Origin: Carya illinoinensis
Lineage: Eukaryota; Streptophyta; Magnoliopsida; Fagales; Juglandaceae
Assembly (NCBI RefSeq): GCF_018687715.1
Contig: NC_056758.1
Span: 29,638,967-29,702,966 of the forward strand
DNA: 64,000 bases
Direction of reading: 5' to 3'
Part shown: piece after piece, positions 1-12,670 of the stretch
Numbering within the stretch: position 1 is the stretch's first letter
Layout of the letters: the number at the start of each line of letters is the position of its first letter
Notes under the pieces: model-generated
Told to the model about the DNA's origin: nothing
The model's database searches: none
What the model saw: the letters and a program-made list of their open reading frames with translations, nothing else
Made by a program: the position numbers and the translations under genes

Positions 1-728
1 AGGGTTTTGAGTCGGGAGAATGAGGGAGAGGTACAACAATGCAGGATAAGTAAACGAACTGTGGTTAGGTAAAGGTGTTACCCAAATGTACGACTCTCAG
101 AGTATTCATCCGATCCTTATAAAATTTTATATAATTTAATTAAAAATTACATCTTTTAAATTTTATTCATTTTCTAAAAATTTGATACATCTTATTCTAT
201 ATCTCTATCTCTATTCTATTAAATAATATTTCTTTATTTTTATTATTTTTTTCTCTCACCTATTTATAATTGTAACTACTAACGCTTTTATCTTATTATT
301 TATTTTTCAAATATCATTTTTTACTAAATATTTATATAATTTTGACTACCAAATACAATATTATTTTTCAAACTGAAATCTGTATTATAGAAATAGTAAT
401 TTTTTTTAATATGTACATTTTCTAACATCATGGTATTTTTTTAATATCTACTCTTTATCAATTTATCTAATAGTAAGACCTAATCACGTATTGATGATAA
501 AAATTTGTCATTTTTGTAACGATAATATTTTGTGTCTTTTCTCCAACTATAATATTTTTTGTCTTTTCTCCAACGATAAATTTTTTTTGTCTTCTATCAA
601 ACGATAACATTTTTTGTCCTATATTTAACAGTAATTTTTTCCTCTATAAATACGCATTTTGCTAACATTCACATTCTCACAAACTCAAGTCTCATTTGAT
701 CTAAAGAATCGAAATTCAACAGTCTCTC
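1..728. other. AT-rich leader with a possible PIF/Harbinger left terminus near 100
   Basis: No gene is visible here. The stretch is AT-rich with many T runs and short repeats around the phrase tttttgtcttttctcc (about 530-620). At 100-116 the sequence GAGTATTCATCCGATCC resembles the inverse complement of the end at 6262-6279 (GAGCATCCCCATCCGG after reverse complementing), so it could be a decayed left terminal inverted repeat of the element holding the transposase remnant that follows. The match has a one-base gap and several mismatches, so it is only suggestive. Confidence 0.35.
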
Positions 729-1992
729 ATGATCTCTCACTCCTTTCATCAAATGGCTCGTACATTCTTTTGCAAATTACTCACATACATATACTCTGAA
801 AATGATAGCGATATTATTCTTAATGACGAGACCGATGGACAGTCAACGAGGCATCGTGGCAATCGCCAACGCCGTAAGTTTATTCGGCGTGATCATATTA
901 AGGCCATGAGCACCTATTCCGCAATTATTTCACAGAAAATTCAGTATATCCCTCGAATCTATTTCGAATGAGATTTCGGAAGAGTCGTCACATATTTCTC
1001 CATATTCTAAATGAGGTAGAGTCTTACAAATCATACTTTGTCCAAAAAAGAGATAATGCCAAAAGACTCGGTTTATCTTCTATGTAAAAAATAACTGCAG
1101 CACTTAGAATGCAGGCATATGGGGTTACTGGAGATTTTATGGATAAATACATACATATTGGTAAAAGTACCGTAATGGAGAGTCTCAAAAAATTCTCTGA
1201 GACAATAATAAGTATTTTTTCAAATGAATATCTATAATCTCCAAATGCCAATGATTTACCCAATTGCTTGTTGTTGCTAAACAATAGGATTTCTAGGAAT
1301 GCTGGGAAGCATTGACTGCATGCATTGAAAGTGAAAAAATTGTCCTGCAGCTTGAAAAGGTATGTACTCTAGCTATATCCGCGAACCAATTATTATTTTA
1401 GAAACAGTTGTTTCATATAATTTATGGATATGGCATGGATTTTTTTGTATACCCAGTTCACATAACGACATTAATGTACTATAGAGATCTTTTATTTTCA
1501 TAAAATTTGCCCAAGGGCGTGCTCCTCTAGTCAATTACACAATCAATGGCAACAACTACATTATAGGGTATTACCTTGCGGATAGTATTTAGTCCAAGTG
1601 ATGAACTTTTGTGAAGACGATTCCATCATTACAAGGGAATAAGAAGAAAAATTTTATGAAAGCACAATAATCCGCAAGAAAATATGTCAAGTATGCATTC
1701 GAGGTACTTCAACAACGATTTGAGATCATTCATAGACCTTCTCGAATGTTCAAAGTGAATGAACTAACAAATATAATGAAAAACATGTGTTATTCTACAT
1801 AATATGATCATTAAAGATGAGCATAATGATAGTAAGGGTCCGAACATTGAGTATGATCAACTTGATGATGAAGTCCCGGAACTGTCACGCAATCATACAA
1901 TTGAGCTTACAGATTTCATCCAACGTCACCATCATATTAGAGACAGCTCGGCACATCATCAGCTCCAAGCAGATCTAATTGAACATCAATAG
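729..1992 (+). pseudogene. PIF/Harbinger-type DDE transposase, broken
   Basis: Joined across frames, the translation follows the plant PIF/Harbinger nuclease family. An N-terminal segment (729-971) is followed by a helix-turn-helix-like part near 1050-1250 reading AALRMQAYGV and SPNAND. Next comes the first catalytic aspartate in LGSIDCMH near 1300-1340, the second in SHNDINVL near 1455-1480, and an E-containing C-terminal part near 1690-1760 reading RMFKVNELTNIM. The tail 1804-1992 (MIIKDEHNDSKGPN onward) is an open frame. In the family consensus the segment after SIDCMH has conserved tryptophans; here three of them are TGA, and there are also frameshifts, so the gene is dead. It converges on the SANT-like remnant downstream. 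Confidence 0.75.
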
Positions 1993-2336
1993 CTATTATA
2001 TTCCTAACAGTAAGCATGTCATATTATATTATGATATTTTCTTCATGTTATTAGTGACTATGTTTGAGTTAATTTTCGCTGCATTTGTATTTCCTTCATG
2101 TTAGTATTGACTATATTAATGGTAATCTAATTTGTGTTCGTATTTCCTTCATGTAAATAATGACTATATTTGAGATCATTTGTAATTGTTTCTGAAATTG
2201 TAATGGCCAATTTCTTTATTTAAAAATATCAATTTACATCACAAAAAATACAAAAGTTTAGTATCAATAATATACTTATCCATCATTGTCCGAAATATAA
2301 AATAAAAAAATAAACATTTTACAAAAATAAAGTCAA
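1993..2336. other. AT-rich spacer between two convergent transposon genes
   Basis: No gene is seen. This is the tail-to-tail spacer between the transposase and SANT-like remnants. It contains three imperfect copies of a phrase around tccttcatgttag with tgactatattt (about 2040-2175), so it is partly made of short degenerate tandem repeats. Confidence 0.4.
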
Positions 2337-3520
2337 TCAATCCAAATATGCTGTAGCATTGGGTCTCGCCATGATTTTCCTCTGCAATTGCTGAAAATAT
2401 AACCGTTGCATTTCTATCATGGCACTCACGTCCATCATCATAATGCGTTGATCTGCTTCCTTCAACGTGAGCTCCACTTTCTACGCCTCCAACCTCAGTC
2501 TTTCATCCTCTTGACGGATTTTATTTAACTATTTTTCCTGATCAATTACCATATTCTCGCCCTTAAACCTCAGTCTTTCATCCTCGAGAGGTAATTTTTT
2601 TTCCTCTTTTTCCTTGTCATACTCCATCTTCTTGGCATTAAGGCGATAAAATGTTTTCTCTTAAGCACATGACTCCTCGAAAAATGTATATTTCATCTTT
2701 CTGAGTTCAAAATTTTCCTCTGCTTGCCTGCCTTGGGCTTTTCGTTTTCCTTTCTCAGCTTTCCTTCTCATTAGTCGGTCCAATTTGATCATCTCATTCT
2801 CCATCACATTATCCGCCTCGAGATTAAAGACTAAATCTAATGCAGCGTCCGAACATCAAGTCGAGGTCAGGGACGGGGACATCGTCTTCCTTCGCTTTGG
2901 ATCCTTCTTTGTGGAAAGCCAAATCCACCTAGACTAGTCCTTCAACAGGTTCCAACAATACTCAAATTGAAATGAGCATTTTTCTAACGATTGTTACATA
3001 ACCTTAACCTTGTCAAACTTGCATGTAAGAAAAAAATTTCATGTTAAACTAATGTACACGAAAATTAATTGTTTGTAAAAGAAGTAAGAGTATGGAAATT
3101 CTATCTTATTTTGTTCGGTCATGCCACTTTGATTCAACCCTTCAACCTGAGTTAGTTTTGTGCAAAATTTATTTGTCACATTTTGAATAACCGACCACCG
3201 ATGTATTAAAGACTTTATTGTCCGGTCATTTGTGGTTTCTTTAAATTCATGAAAATACTCAAATATTTTTTTCCAAAGTTATGAGTGTTTTTGGTCTGCT
3301 CCCTGCATGACATCAAGGCTACAATTCAACCATGCAGAGACAAGTAACTTGTCTTATTCGGAGGTGAAGTTTGCACCCCTGACTGATTTCCTAACACCGA
3401 TAGGATTGTTATGGGGTAAGGGTGGAGAGGCCTCAATAGTTATAGGAGAGTTTCCACTTTACCCACCGTAACTTTGGTCCAGTTGAAAATCTTAACTTAG
3501 GAGGTTGGTGAAATACATAT
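2337..3520 (-). pseudogene. SANT/Myb-like DNA-binding protein of a PIF/Harbinger element, broken
   Basis: Read on the minus strand, the region near 3400-3130 translates in shifting frames to NFTSEEDKLLVSAWLN, then ADQKH, FWKKIFEYF and SLIHRWSVIQNVTNKF. This is the trihelix/SANT pattern of the second protein of PIF/Harbinger elements, often mis-annotated in plants as glutathione S-transferase T3-like. The C-terminal part (about 2830-2337) is charged and helical, with pieces such as DRLMRRKAEKGKRKAQ and MIEMQRLYFQQLQRKIM, ending at a TGA at 2337-2339. Several stops and shifts break it. In this superfamily the partner protein binds the element ends together with the transposase. The 5' end is not resolved. 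Confidence 0.65.
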
Positions 3521-3852
3521 GTCCAGGATCTTGTGAATCTATATCTAAAAATTTATTGAAATGTTAAAACATGTAACAGCATGAAGTTTGGGGTTTATCC
3601 ATCGCCGGCTCAGAAACCGAATGATGACATATTAGAAATTTGGCCACCCTCTCGTGGCTGCAACAACCGGTTGCCACTATTTGTTGGCAGTTTGGGTTAC
3701 CTAACCATTGAGGAAATGATCATAAATTTCTTGTATCTCCACCAAACTTTGTCATCATCAGAGCCGAGGGTCATTAGTTTTCACATTACTTCCCTATCAC
3801 AAAATAACACAAAACAATAACCAAATAGCATGCAAATCATAATAATAGTAAA
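3521..3852. other. No clear gene; possible upstream part of the SANT-like gene
   Basis: An open frame of 79 codons lies on the plus strand at 3581-3820, but its composition does not look coding and no family is recognised. On the minus strand this interval could be the 5' exon or leader of the SANT-like gene. I see nothing decisive. Confidence 0.3.
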
Positions 3853-5425
3853 TAAGAGCATCCTCATCCCATTTATTAATATATCTAATATATTAATAAA
3901 TAAAAAGGGTCAGAATGGTGTAAATATTGATAGCAAGCTAGGAGCCCAACATCGAATGGCTGCAAAACCCCACCCGAACCTCAATTGCCTTTTGTGGAAA
4001 ATACCACAAACTGCAATATGGTTATTCGAGTGAGGATTACCCCGCCATATCGATGAGATTCCATTAACACTTGTGAATTAACTCTCACTATAACACTATC
4101 ATCACAGCCTAATAACAATTTCCCTCTCTCGAAAGATATGAAACACTACAAATGATCCAACAACACAAAACAAATTACCCTCAAGAAAGAAATCAGGTCT
4201 AATCCACAAGACTTAAACAAAGAAAGCAGGTTTTATCTAGTACATTAAAAAATATGGAAATCTTTAAAGGATATTCAATCCCTTCTTGGCATTTCAAGTT
4301 AATGTGACATTGATACAATATATACCATTCATATAAAACTAGCAATAATACCATCACATAATCAAGATGTCATCTTTGCTAATTCCTGTAATGCATTACA
4401 AAAGATAATACCATCACATAAAAAGTTTGATAAATGAATCTCAATATCTGATATTAACTTATATTCAGGAGTAAAAACAACAATGTTCCTACCAAAATTT
4501 GATTGAGCAACAGATCGTTACAATGGCCATGGAAGTTTTCCTTCTATCTCGAGCGTGCTACGCTCACTAAGATCACCATTAATCCATATAAATGGGGAGA
4601 ACATTTTACATCTATATCATAGGCAAAAATAACAAAGCCAAACCTAACTGAACATATTTACCTCATCGAAGCAAACAGATTGAAAAGATGTAGAAAGAAA
4701 AGCACCACAAGAAACCTAGCTGAACATATTTACCTCATTGAAGCAAAGAAAGCACCACACACTCTAAAAGAAAGTAAACAAGTTAACTAGACATAGTCCT
4801 CAAGGCATAAGCTTCTAAGTATTAAGAAAAAAAAAAAAAAAAAGATTAGAGTTACAAATTTTTGTATGTATTTGAATATTTTTCACCCTTCATTAAAGAA
4901 GAAATCCAATTAAAAAAGCAGTAGAGAAAGGCAAACAGACCCTCTCCATACAAGCCGTGCTTTGTTTTGTTTTAACTAATTTCTTTCTCCACATTAAAGA
5001 CCAAATAGAAAAAACTAAAGCTACCACAAGTCTAAGAACAAATCCTACACAGCCAATTTTGGATCATTTACTTTGATCATAAAATGTACAATCCACCCTC
5101 TGGAATATTCCAAATGGGAAGAACCTATAGATGAACAATTATACTCTATACAGCTCTCAATCTGTAATTTCAAGCACAATCCAGAGCAATAACCAATGTC
5201 CTCCTTGCCATATAATTAAAACCATTTGAAACAAACCCCATTACCAAGACTCTAACATAGAACATACCAGGTATGTATGTTTACAGACCAATCTATTACA
5301 AAGTAAAACCATTCACACATGCCAATTACTTTGCACTGAAACACAATATTCTATGCATAGAAATGCTACCAACCATACTCGCAATGTGCAAGAAAAAAAG
5401 ATGAATGGTTTTATTCTCACTTCCA

Positions 5426-5458
<33 letters not shown>

Positions 5459-6282
5459 GTGAACGATTTACCAAGTGATTCAATGTAGCAGTGTTTGAAA
5501 ATGAACTCAAGTGGTTCATGTATTTCTAGAACTGGTTTACTACGAGGTGTACCATTCGAAAATGCACAAAAAAATAAAAGCAACAAAAGAATATCAGAGC
5601 AAGGATTGAGACACCAAAAATTGATTCAACAATTCCTCGAAAAGATGAATACCAGAGTAAGGATTGAGCAAATAAACAAATCCAAAAATAGCCCAAAATC
5701 TTCAACGTAATCGAGAGAAATATCTGTGTGAAAGCCAAAAACTCCACGCACCAAATCCACCAAATTCTCCTCAAAACCAAAAACCCAACAACCAAATCCT
5801 CAAAAAGCCACAATCACAACCCTCTGTTTTTCACCGATTCAAAGATCTCTCACAAACTTCAGGGAAGAGATTTTTCATGACATCGGGAGGAAGAAAAATG
5901 GGAAGAGAGAAATAGAGAATGAGAGAGAAAGGAAAAGAAAAATAGAAGAAAATGAGGGAAGAGAGAAACATACAATGAAAATTTTCACTTACAAAAATTA
6001 TCGATGGAGAGCTACAATCGATGGAGATGTGTTGTAAGGGAGGGGCCAACCGTTTGCCTAGCGGGAGAGAAGAAGACGCGGGATGAAGGGAAAACCGAAT
6101 GGGGTTTGGCAATAATGGGGGTGTACAGTGAATCACCAAATATGGAAAATTCCTATACAAACCATAAACCCTAACCGAAAAATGGAGATTGGGATGGGGA
6201 GGAGTTTTTGGCCCAAACCCTATAATTTTTCATAAATTATGGGGATAGAGGAGATATGCAGACCCGGATGGGGATGCTCTTA
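3853..6282. mobile_element. Candidate non-autonomous element with PIF-like inverted ends
   Basis: The left end TAAGAGCATCCTCATCC (3853-3869) is matched by the reverse complement of the right end, TAAGAGCATCCCCATCC (6266-6282), with one mismatch. The 2.4-kb body has no recognisable gene: short ORFs on both strands are in AT-rich or purine-rich sequence. It includes a 30-base A run at 5427-5456 and a shorter A run near 4827-4843. Flanking target-site triplets are not a clean direct repeat (TAA versus TTA). It may be a separate insertion beside the decayed transposase, or the right-hand part of that same element. Confidence 0.5.
5427..5456 (+). repeat. Poly-A run, 30 bases
   Basis: Thirty consecutive A residues, followed by gtgtgaacg. 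Phe-rich minus-strand open frames over it are artefacts of the run. It may be the tail of an old retroposed sequence, but no target duplication was found around it. Confidence 0.9.
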
Positions 6283-6602
6283 GACGTTGTGCGCTTTCGA
6301 TGTGTTCTCTTTTTTTTTCCTAATCAAGTTTTCATTAAAAGAAAATAAAATACAAACTAGTAGTCTATGGAGGGTCTTTTCTACTATCAATATACAGAAT
6401 CACAGATAACTAGAAGGAATAATAGCTAAAAGAATGCTACCAAACTTAAAGTTGGTTGCAGCTCATTGCGCCACCGAGTGATCAAATTGATTTTAAAATC
6501 GATCAATTTTTTTAAAGAACAACGTTTGTGAGTAATCAATGTAGATGCAATATCCTCAGTAATTGTAGAGATTCTCCAGTCAGTGAGATCTCCCCCAATA
6601 GC

Positions 6603-9600
6603 TTAAATCACCAATTGAGAATCACCTTCCAGAGAGATTGAAGGAAAATTTAGATGATTTGCCAATCTGATAGCCAACTTTGCTGCTAATTCTTCCGCTA
6701 AGACTAGTATTATAGAAGTGTTCTCCTCTATCCATATCTCTATGATTTCTCCTTCCAAATTTCTACAAATAGCTGAAACTGTTGAAAATAAATTTCTAAC
6801 TGCTATGTCAAAAGAAATACTAAAATGATTCAGAGGGGGACGCTGCCATATTTCCACCGTTTTGATGCTCTTTGCAGAGAGAATTCAACTTGATTGTGAG
6901 CTAAATCATTTCGCAGTCGCCATATAAAGTCTAGGATCAGAGCAACGAAAATCTGAAAATGGTGTTCTTGTTGAGAGGTTAAACCCAGTTTCATCTTTGG
7001 GTTAAGGATGAGAATGATCCAGTCTTTCATAGAACTTATGACCAAAGAAGAGAGATTAAGGGGCCAACTACTCTAACTCCAGAGAATTCTAGTGATTGGA
7101 CATTCAATAAAGAGATAAAATTCAATAAAGAGATAAAGTAATGATTCTTATGAGGGATAAAGTTTTTGAGTCTCTCTTTTGTGGGAAGAATATCCCAAAC
7201 TATTTTCCAAAGAATGAGCTTATGGCGGTCATAGATCTTCAGCTTCTAAATTTTATCCCAGGAAAAGCTTGAAAGCATATTCATTGCTATATTCCCAATC
7301 TTAGAAACAAGATATAAATTGTTTTTAAGGAGAATTTTCCATTTTTATTTTTTGTCCAGATCAGATTATCTACTTTATGAGTAGAGGTTGGTAAAGATAT
7401 TTTTTATATTTCTATTATGTAGTCTCGTTGAAATAAGGTTTGCATTTTCTAAGTATCCCAAGTATTAGTGACTCAGTTTATCAAATCTGAGAGTTTGAGA
7501 GTTTGTGAGGATTCCGTAATGTGGCTAAGAGGGAAGGGCTTAAAATTTTCCAAAGTTGGTATCTTGGGATCTAGCCATGTCCTTACTGATGAACCCATAA
7601 AATTTTGAAAACAATTACATTTTTCTAATAGAGTCATTGTCTTGAGAATGCCTTTCCAAAGATTTGAGTCCAATGCCTTCATTATGCTTGTTCAAAAGTA
7701 CTGGAGTTTAAATATTTCTTTGAGATGAGTGTTTTCCAAATACTGGTATTGGATTGACTCATTTCCCATCCCATTTTTGCTAGTAAAACTGCGTTCAAAT
7801 TTTTCATGAGACGTAGTCCTACGCCTCATACTTTTTTTAGTTGACAAATGGACTTCCAAGATTTCAGGTATAGCTTGTACTTTTAATCTTTCTTTGTTCC
7901 TCACCAAAAATTTTTAAAGATGGTATTAAGAGATTTACATACTGACTTTGGAAGTTTATGAGTTGACATTTGATATGTTGACATGGTACTCGCTACTGTT
8001 TTGATGAGCATAGTTCTTCCTATTTGAGATAATACCTTTGCTTTCCACCCTGCAAGTTTATTGTTTATTTTTGCCATCATTTCTTTATAGTCTTCTTTCT
8101 TTGATCTGCTGAATGAAGTCCGAATCCCCAAATATTTCATTCTGGATGAAGTTTCCTTGTATGGTAGATTGGCCAAGGCTGTCGCTCTTATCGTGCTATT
8201 GGTGTTTCGAGTGATAAAAATTAAGGACTTTTGTTGGTTAACTTTTTGCCCAAACCAAAATTGGTATTTTTCCAGATTGTCTCTAATTGATCTTGTTGTT
8301 TTCTTTTTTGTTTTCTCAAAAATAATTAGATCATCAGTAAAGAATAGATGGGAAATAGAAGGGCTATTTCGACTAATTTTGATACCTTCGATGTGCCCCG
8401 TAGCTTCAAATCTCACTATGAGTCTTGATAGCACCTATGTGCATAGAATAAAAAGGAAAGGAGAAATGGAGTCACCGTGCCTAAGGCCTAGTTGAGCTAG
8501 GGAAAAAATCTCTCGGGGAGCCATTAATGAGGATAGAGAATGTAGCCGTCATAATTCACTTATTGATTAAATTGATCCATGACACGCTATATCCCAAAGC
8601 TTTCATTTTTGTAAACAAAAACTTTCATTCTACATAATCGAAAGCTTTTTCCATATCCAACTTCAGAGCCACTTGTCCCTTTTTCTCAGGAGATTTTTTG
8701 AGGTAGTGAAACATTTCATGGGCAATGATTGAATTTTCTTTAATAGTGCGACTAGGGATGAAGGTTGTTTGAAGAGGAGAAATAATGCTTGGGAGGGTTT
8801 TCTTCAAACGATTACCAAATTTTTGTGATGGTTTTGTAGATGACATTTGTCAAGCTGATTGGCCTATAGTGCTAGGGGGGCGTTTGGATTTTCAATTTTA
8901 GGAATGAGGGGCAATGTTCGTGTGATTCATTTGCTTTAGCAATTTTCCACTTCTGAAAAAACTTTGAATAGCTGCAATTACCTCTTTTTTAACAATCTTC
9001 CAATAGTGTTTGTAGAAGAGGATCATCATTCCGTTTGGACTAGGAGCTTTATAGTTGGGGATTTGTTTTAATGCTCCGTATATTTCTTTTTTAGAGGGCA
9101 AAGTTGTGAGTAGTTCATTATCATGATCCGATATTTGCTCCTCAAAAAGATTTTCAAGATCTTCTGGGATGGTGGTGTTTGAAGAAATATAAATTGTCCT
9201 GAATGGTTAATGAAAATTGATTCAATAATATCTTGGTCCATTGTCCAGTTACCTGGACATATTTTTATGGAATTAATTCTATTTCTTCTTCTTCTGATTG
9301 CTATTAAGATGTAGTGTTTTCTCTCTTTGCAAGCCCAAGTGAGTTGGAGGATTACTTTGCAGTTAATTAAGCTCCTATTTGATATGCTGAATATTTACCC
9401 GAATTTTCCTGAAGTAAACCCTGTTCCAGTGCTTGAGAGTTTCTTTAGTTGTCTTAATCTTGCTACAGAGTATAAAAGCTAGATTGCCACTGAAGTTTTT
9501 CTGTCTCGCTTCTTGGATGATAAGACTAATTGGAGGATCCCGCGTCCAAATATCTTCAAACTTTGAATGATGTCACTATTCTCCCTATTTTTGTTGTATT

Positions 9601-10281
9601 CATTAAAAGAGGGTGATGACCTGGGGCTGAATTTGTCAGGTGTTGGATAGTTTCATCTAGAAATAGAAGTCGCCATTGTGAGTTTGCTGTTCCACGATCC
9701 AACCTTTCTCTAATCATTGTAGTACCATGTCGGTTATTTGTCCATGTGAAAGTAAGCCCTGAGAATCCAATGTCTATGAGACCATGAGTTGTTTCAATCC
9801 ACCTTTTGATGTTGAGGTGATTGGGCATCCCCCATATTTGTCAAATTGGCTTATTAAATCATTGAAATCACCAATACAAAGCCATGGTCTAGGGAATGAT
9901 TTATGAGTTGAGTCAAGTAGCTCCCAAAAGTGAGCTTTTTGTTTTGCCATTGAGCTGGTGCATATACAAAAGTAGCTAGCCAAGAATTGTTAGGGGATCA
10001 GAGTAAATCAAAATAAATATTGCATTAGTGATAACATGAACCAGTTCAATATTAACACCCGGTCTCCAAAGCAGCAAAATGCCTCCTTTTTTTCCTAAGG
10101 CAAGGAGATTTACAAAATGGTGGAAACCTAGACTATTTAGAATAGTAGTGGTGCGATTATCCATCACCATGGTTTCTGACAAAAAAATAATATCCGGATT
10201 ATGCATTCAAATATTTGCCCTTATACTTCTGATTGCTTTGGAGCGGACAAGACCCATGCAATTCCATACCATATCTCTCAT
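6603..10281 (-). pseudogene. LINE ORF2: endonuclease, reverse transcriptase, RNase H; broken
   Basis: The start is taken at the ATG at 10281, which opens MRDMVWNCMGL, close to the usual start of plant L1 endonucleases. The endonuclease continues through PDIIFLSETM (about 10200), WLCIGDFNDLI (about 9880) and GLTFTWTNNRHG (about 9740). Reverse transcriptase parts are NYKAPSPNGM (about 9040), KLDMEKAFDYVE (8625-8660), SHLFFTDDLIIF near 8350 (the catalytic F/YxDD box, here FTDD) and MKYLGIRTSFSRSKKEDY (about 8110). A plant RNase H-like domain (SFDIAVRNLF and LEGDSQLVI) closes the ORF near 6603. Many stops and shifts show long inactivity. This protein would nick target DNA and copy the LINE RNA into it. 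Confidence 0.88.
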
Positions 10282-12670
10282 GCGTAAATTGGAGGCTTGG
10301 AGCTTGCCTCGTCAACTTTTTTTGGATATTTAGGAGTCGCCACCTTTTAGTAGTTCGGTTGTAGGGCTTTGCTTTAGCAGTTATTTTTTACTTCTTTGCT
10401 TTTCCTAATTTCTTAGTTTGCATTGATAAGAGCATGACTGTCATTTTCCTTATTCTCTTGATTAATCTCTTTCCCTAGTTCCAATTCTTGAGTAGAAATT
10501 TCAGAAGTTAGTAATTTCTAATTTGGTTGATGATCTGCTTCTTCACTTGGGGACTTTTCTCTTTTTGATACTAGCACATGTAAAGAGGCCACGAGATTGA
10601 GAAGAGGCAGACCAAAAAAGGGGTGTGGACTTGCAGTAATGGTCACTGGGAGACTGTCCATGTAAATTGGCTAGGTCGGTTTCACTAAAATACTTGAGGG
10701 ATGGGCTTGAGAAAAATTAAAGGGTTTTTCTTTAAGTATTGTTTTATAGAAATGAACAAGCCTGGATCCATGAGATGGAGTTAGATGATTTTCGTTGGGT
10801 GGGTTGGGAGAGATGAGATGGACCGGATTGTAAGAGATAGTAGGAACAAAGTTTGTTATTTTGGGCTTTGGGTATAAAGGGTTCCTTTGGGCCTTAAAAA
10901 GAGGGCTATGAGGATTTGGGCTGATGAATTGAGATTGAGGGATATTGGGCCTAATTAGTGATGGCTCCACAAATGAATTAGAAAGTTTTTCCGAATTGCG
11001 GGTTGTAGAGTGACCAGAAGAGGACCCAAAATGTTCCATACAGGCTGTATTAATACCTATGGGATACAAAATGGTTTCAGCTTGTGTATCCAATAATTGA
11101 GCCACAGAGAAAAAAGGAACTGGCCCAGCCCGTTGTTGCTAACTTTGAAGAGCTTTAAATCCCATGACTGTTTTTTGTATCTTCAACCGCTAACTTGCCC
11201 ATGCGTCTGTGTTAAAAACAGAGGGATACGTGAAGCTTTGCAGTGCCGACTCCATTAAGTTGGAATAGAGAAGTTGGGTCGTTGTCAATTGTGAATTGTG
11301 ATGCGAATGAATGATTGATGGAATCAGATTAGGTGAAAAAGAGTTAACACTTGGTGCAATAGAGTAAAAGCAAGTTGTTACCGAGCTTTTATTATCAACA
11401 ATGGTTGTATTGCTATAGTGGTCAAGGCTCTTTCGTGCATCGATTCTCTCTGAGGCAATTTCGGGTATGTGCCACCAGATTTGCTATGCTGCCATTGCAT
11501 CGCCTCCTGGAGTGTATCTTCAACCCTTATCGAGCACTTGGAGTTAAGAGAATCCATTTCCCAGTAATGTTCTTCATCTTTCGATTAAGAGACTCTTGTT
11601 GTATTTTGCCCCTTCTAATAAGTGTATTTGTTGTGTTTGTGAGGAGATCCTTGGGTAAGCTTACCCATATTGGTGCTAGCGAAGGAGGAATTGCTCTGAT
11701 GGTGGTTTGAATGGTTTCAATTGGCAGCTCCCATTTCTCATTGTTAGCATCTATGGAGTTTGTCTCTTCAATCATCAATCCTTTGCCTATATCAATTTTT
11801 TTCACTCCTTTTCCTTCTTTGTAATTAGTGATTGAGAGAATTGTTGAACTACCCATTTGAGCTTGTTTGAAACCCGCATAAATTCCTTCTATAATAATTT
11901 CCTGGTTTATGAGAAGTGGGTTTGGCATGATCGAGTTTGGGACATCCAACATCATATTTTTCCCCCAAATTCGAAGTATGCTGGGGATTGTCATTATTAA
12001 TTCCATTCTCTATTAAGTTTCCCAACCGGAAGAAATTGGGCATTATGGCTTGATCTTAATGGGTGAAATATAAAGAGGGACTTTGAAATTCAGCTCTAAG
12101 CCAGGTCATAGGGAAGTTGGTTGGGGATTTCTTTTAGGAACGCGCAGAAGACTTGAGAATGTCCAATACGACTACATGCATAGCAAAGGTCTGAAAAAGG
12201 GTTCAAATTTTAGAGATACCCAAGTATCAATGTTGTACTCCCTTGGGAGCCAAAAGCCTATTTTCAAATGCTTTGTAATGTCAATCTCAACCTTGATTCT
12301 AAGTGACTTTTTGCATGCAATACCAAACTGGGGGTCCACATTCACTTCCAGAAAGTTCCCCAATGCATTTCCTATCTTTTCAGCATTTTTTTCATTCGTA
12401 TAATCTCTTGTTAAACCATGAAAAATGAAAGTGTTAAAACTTATCTCTTGCCATGTAGAACCTGTTGACCATGGCTTGAGGATGAGAAGTTGACCTTTAA
12501 TATTCCAAGGGGCCTAATTCCAAACTCTTTGCTTATCACCTTCGGATTAGAAGGTGAATAGAAAAAGGTTGACATCCAAATCTTCAATGTGGGACTTTTT
12601 GAAAAAACTCCAAATTGCTTTGAAGGTTGAATGAAGGGAAATTCTATTCAGAGGACGAGTTGCCAGTATC

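Larger units (their letters stand above)
100..6279. mobile_element. Decayed PIF/Harbinger DNA transposon (candidate outer limits)
   Basis: The two genes expected of an autonomous plant PIF/Harbinger element are both present as remnants and converge: a DDE transposase on + (729-1992) and a SANT/Myb-like DNA-binding protein on - (about 2337-3520). Possible terminal repeats are GAGTATTCATCCG at 100-112 and the inverse of GAGCATCCCCATCCG ending at 6279. The flanking triplets are TCA and TTA; this superfamily favours TWA target duplications. A second TIR-like start at 3856 means the outer right end could instead belong to a separate nested element, so the limits are uncertain while the class is fairly sure. 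Confidence 0.45.

Noticed and set aside
5313..5586. Minus-strand ORFs with long Phe runs
   Set aside because: They are translations of the 30-base A run at 5427-5456.
9976..10333. Plus-strand ORF of 84 codons at 10079-10333
   Set aside because: It is the complement of the LINE endonuclease region.
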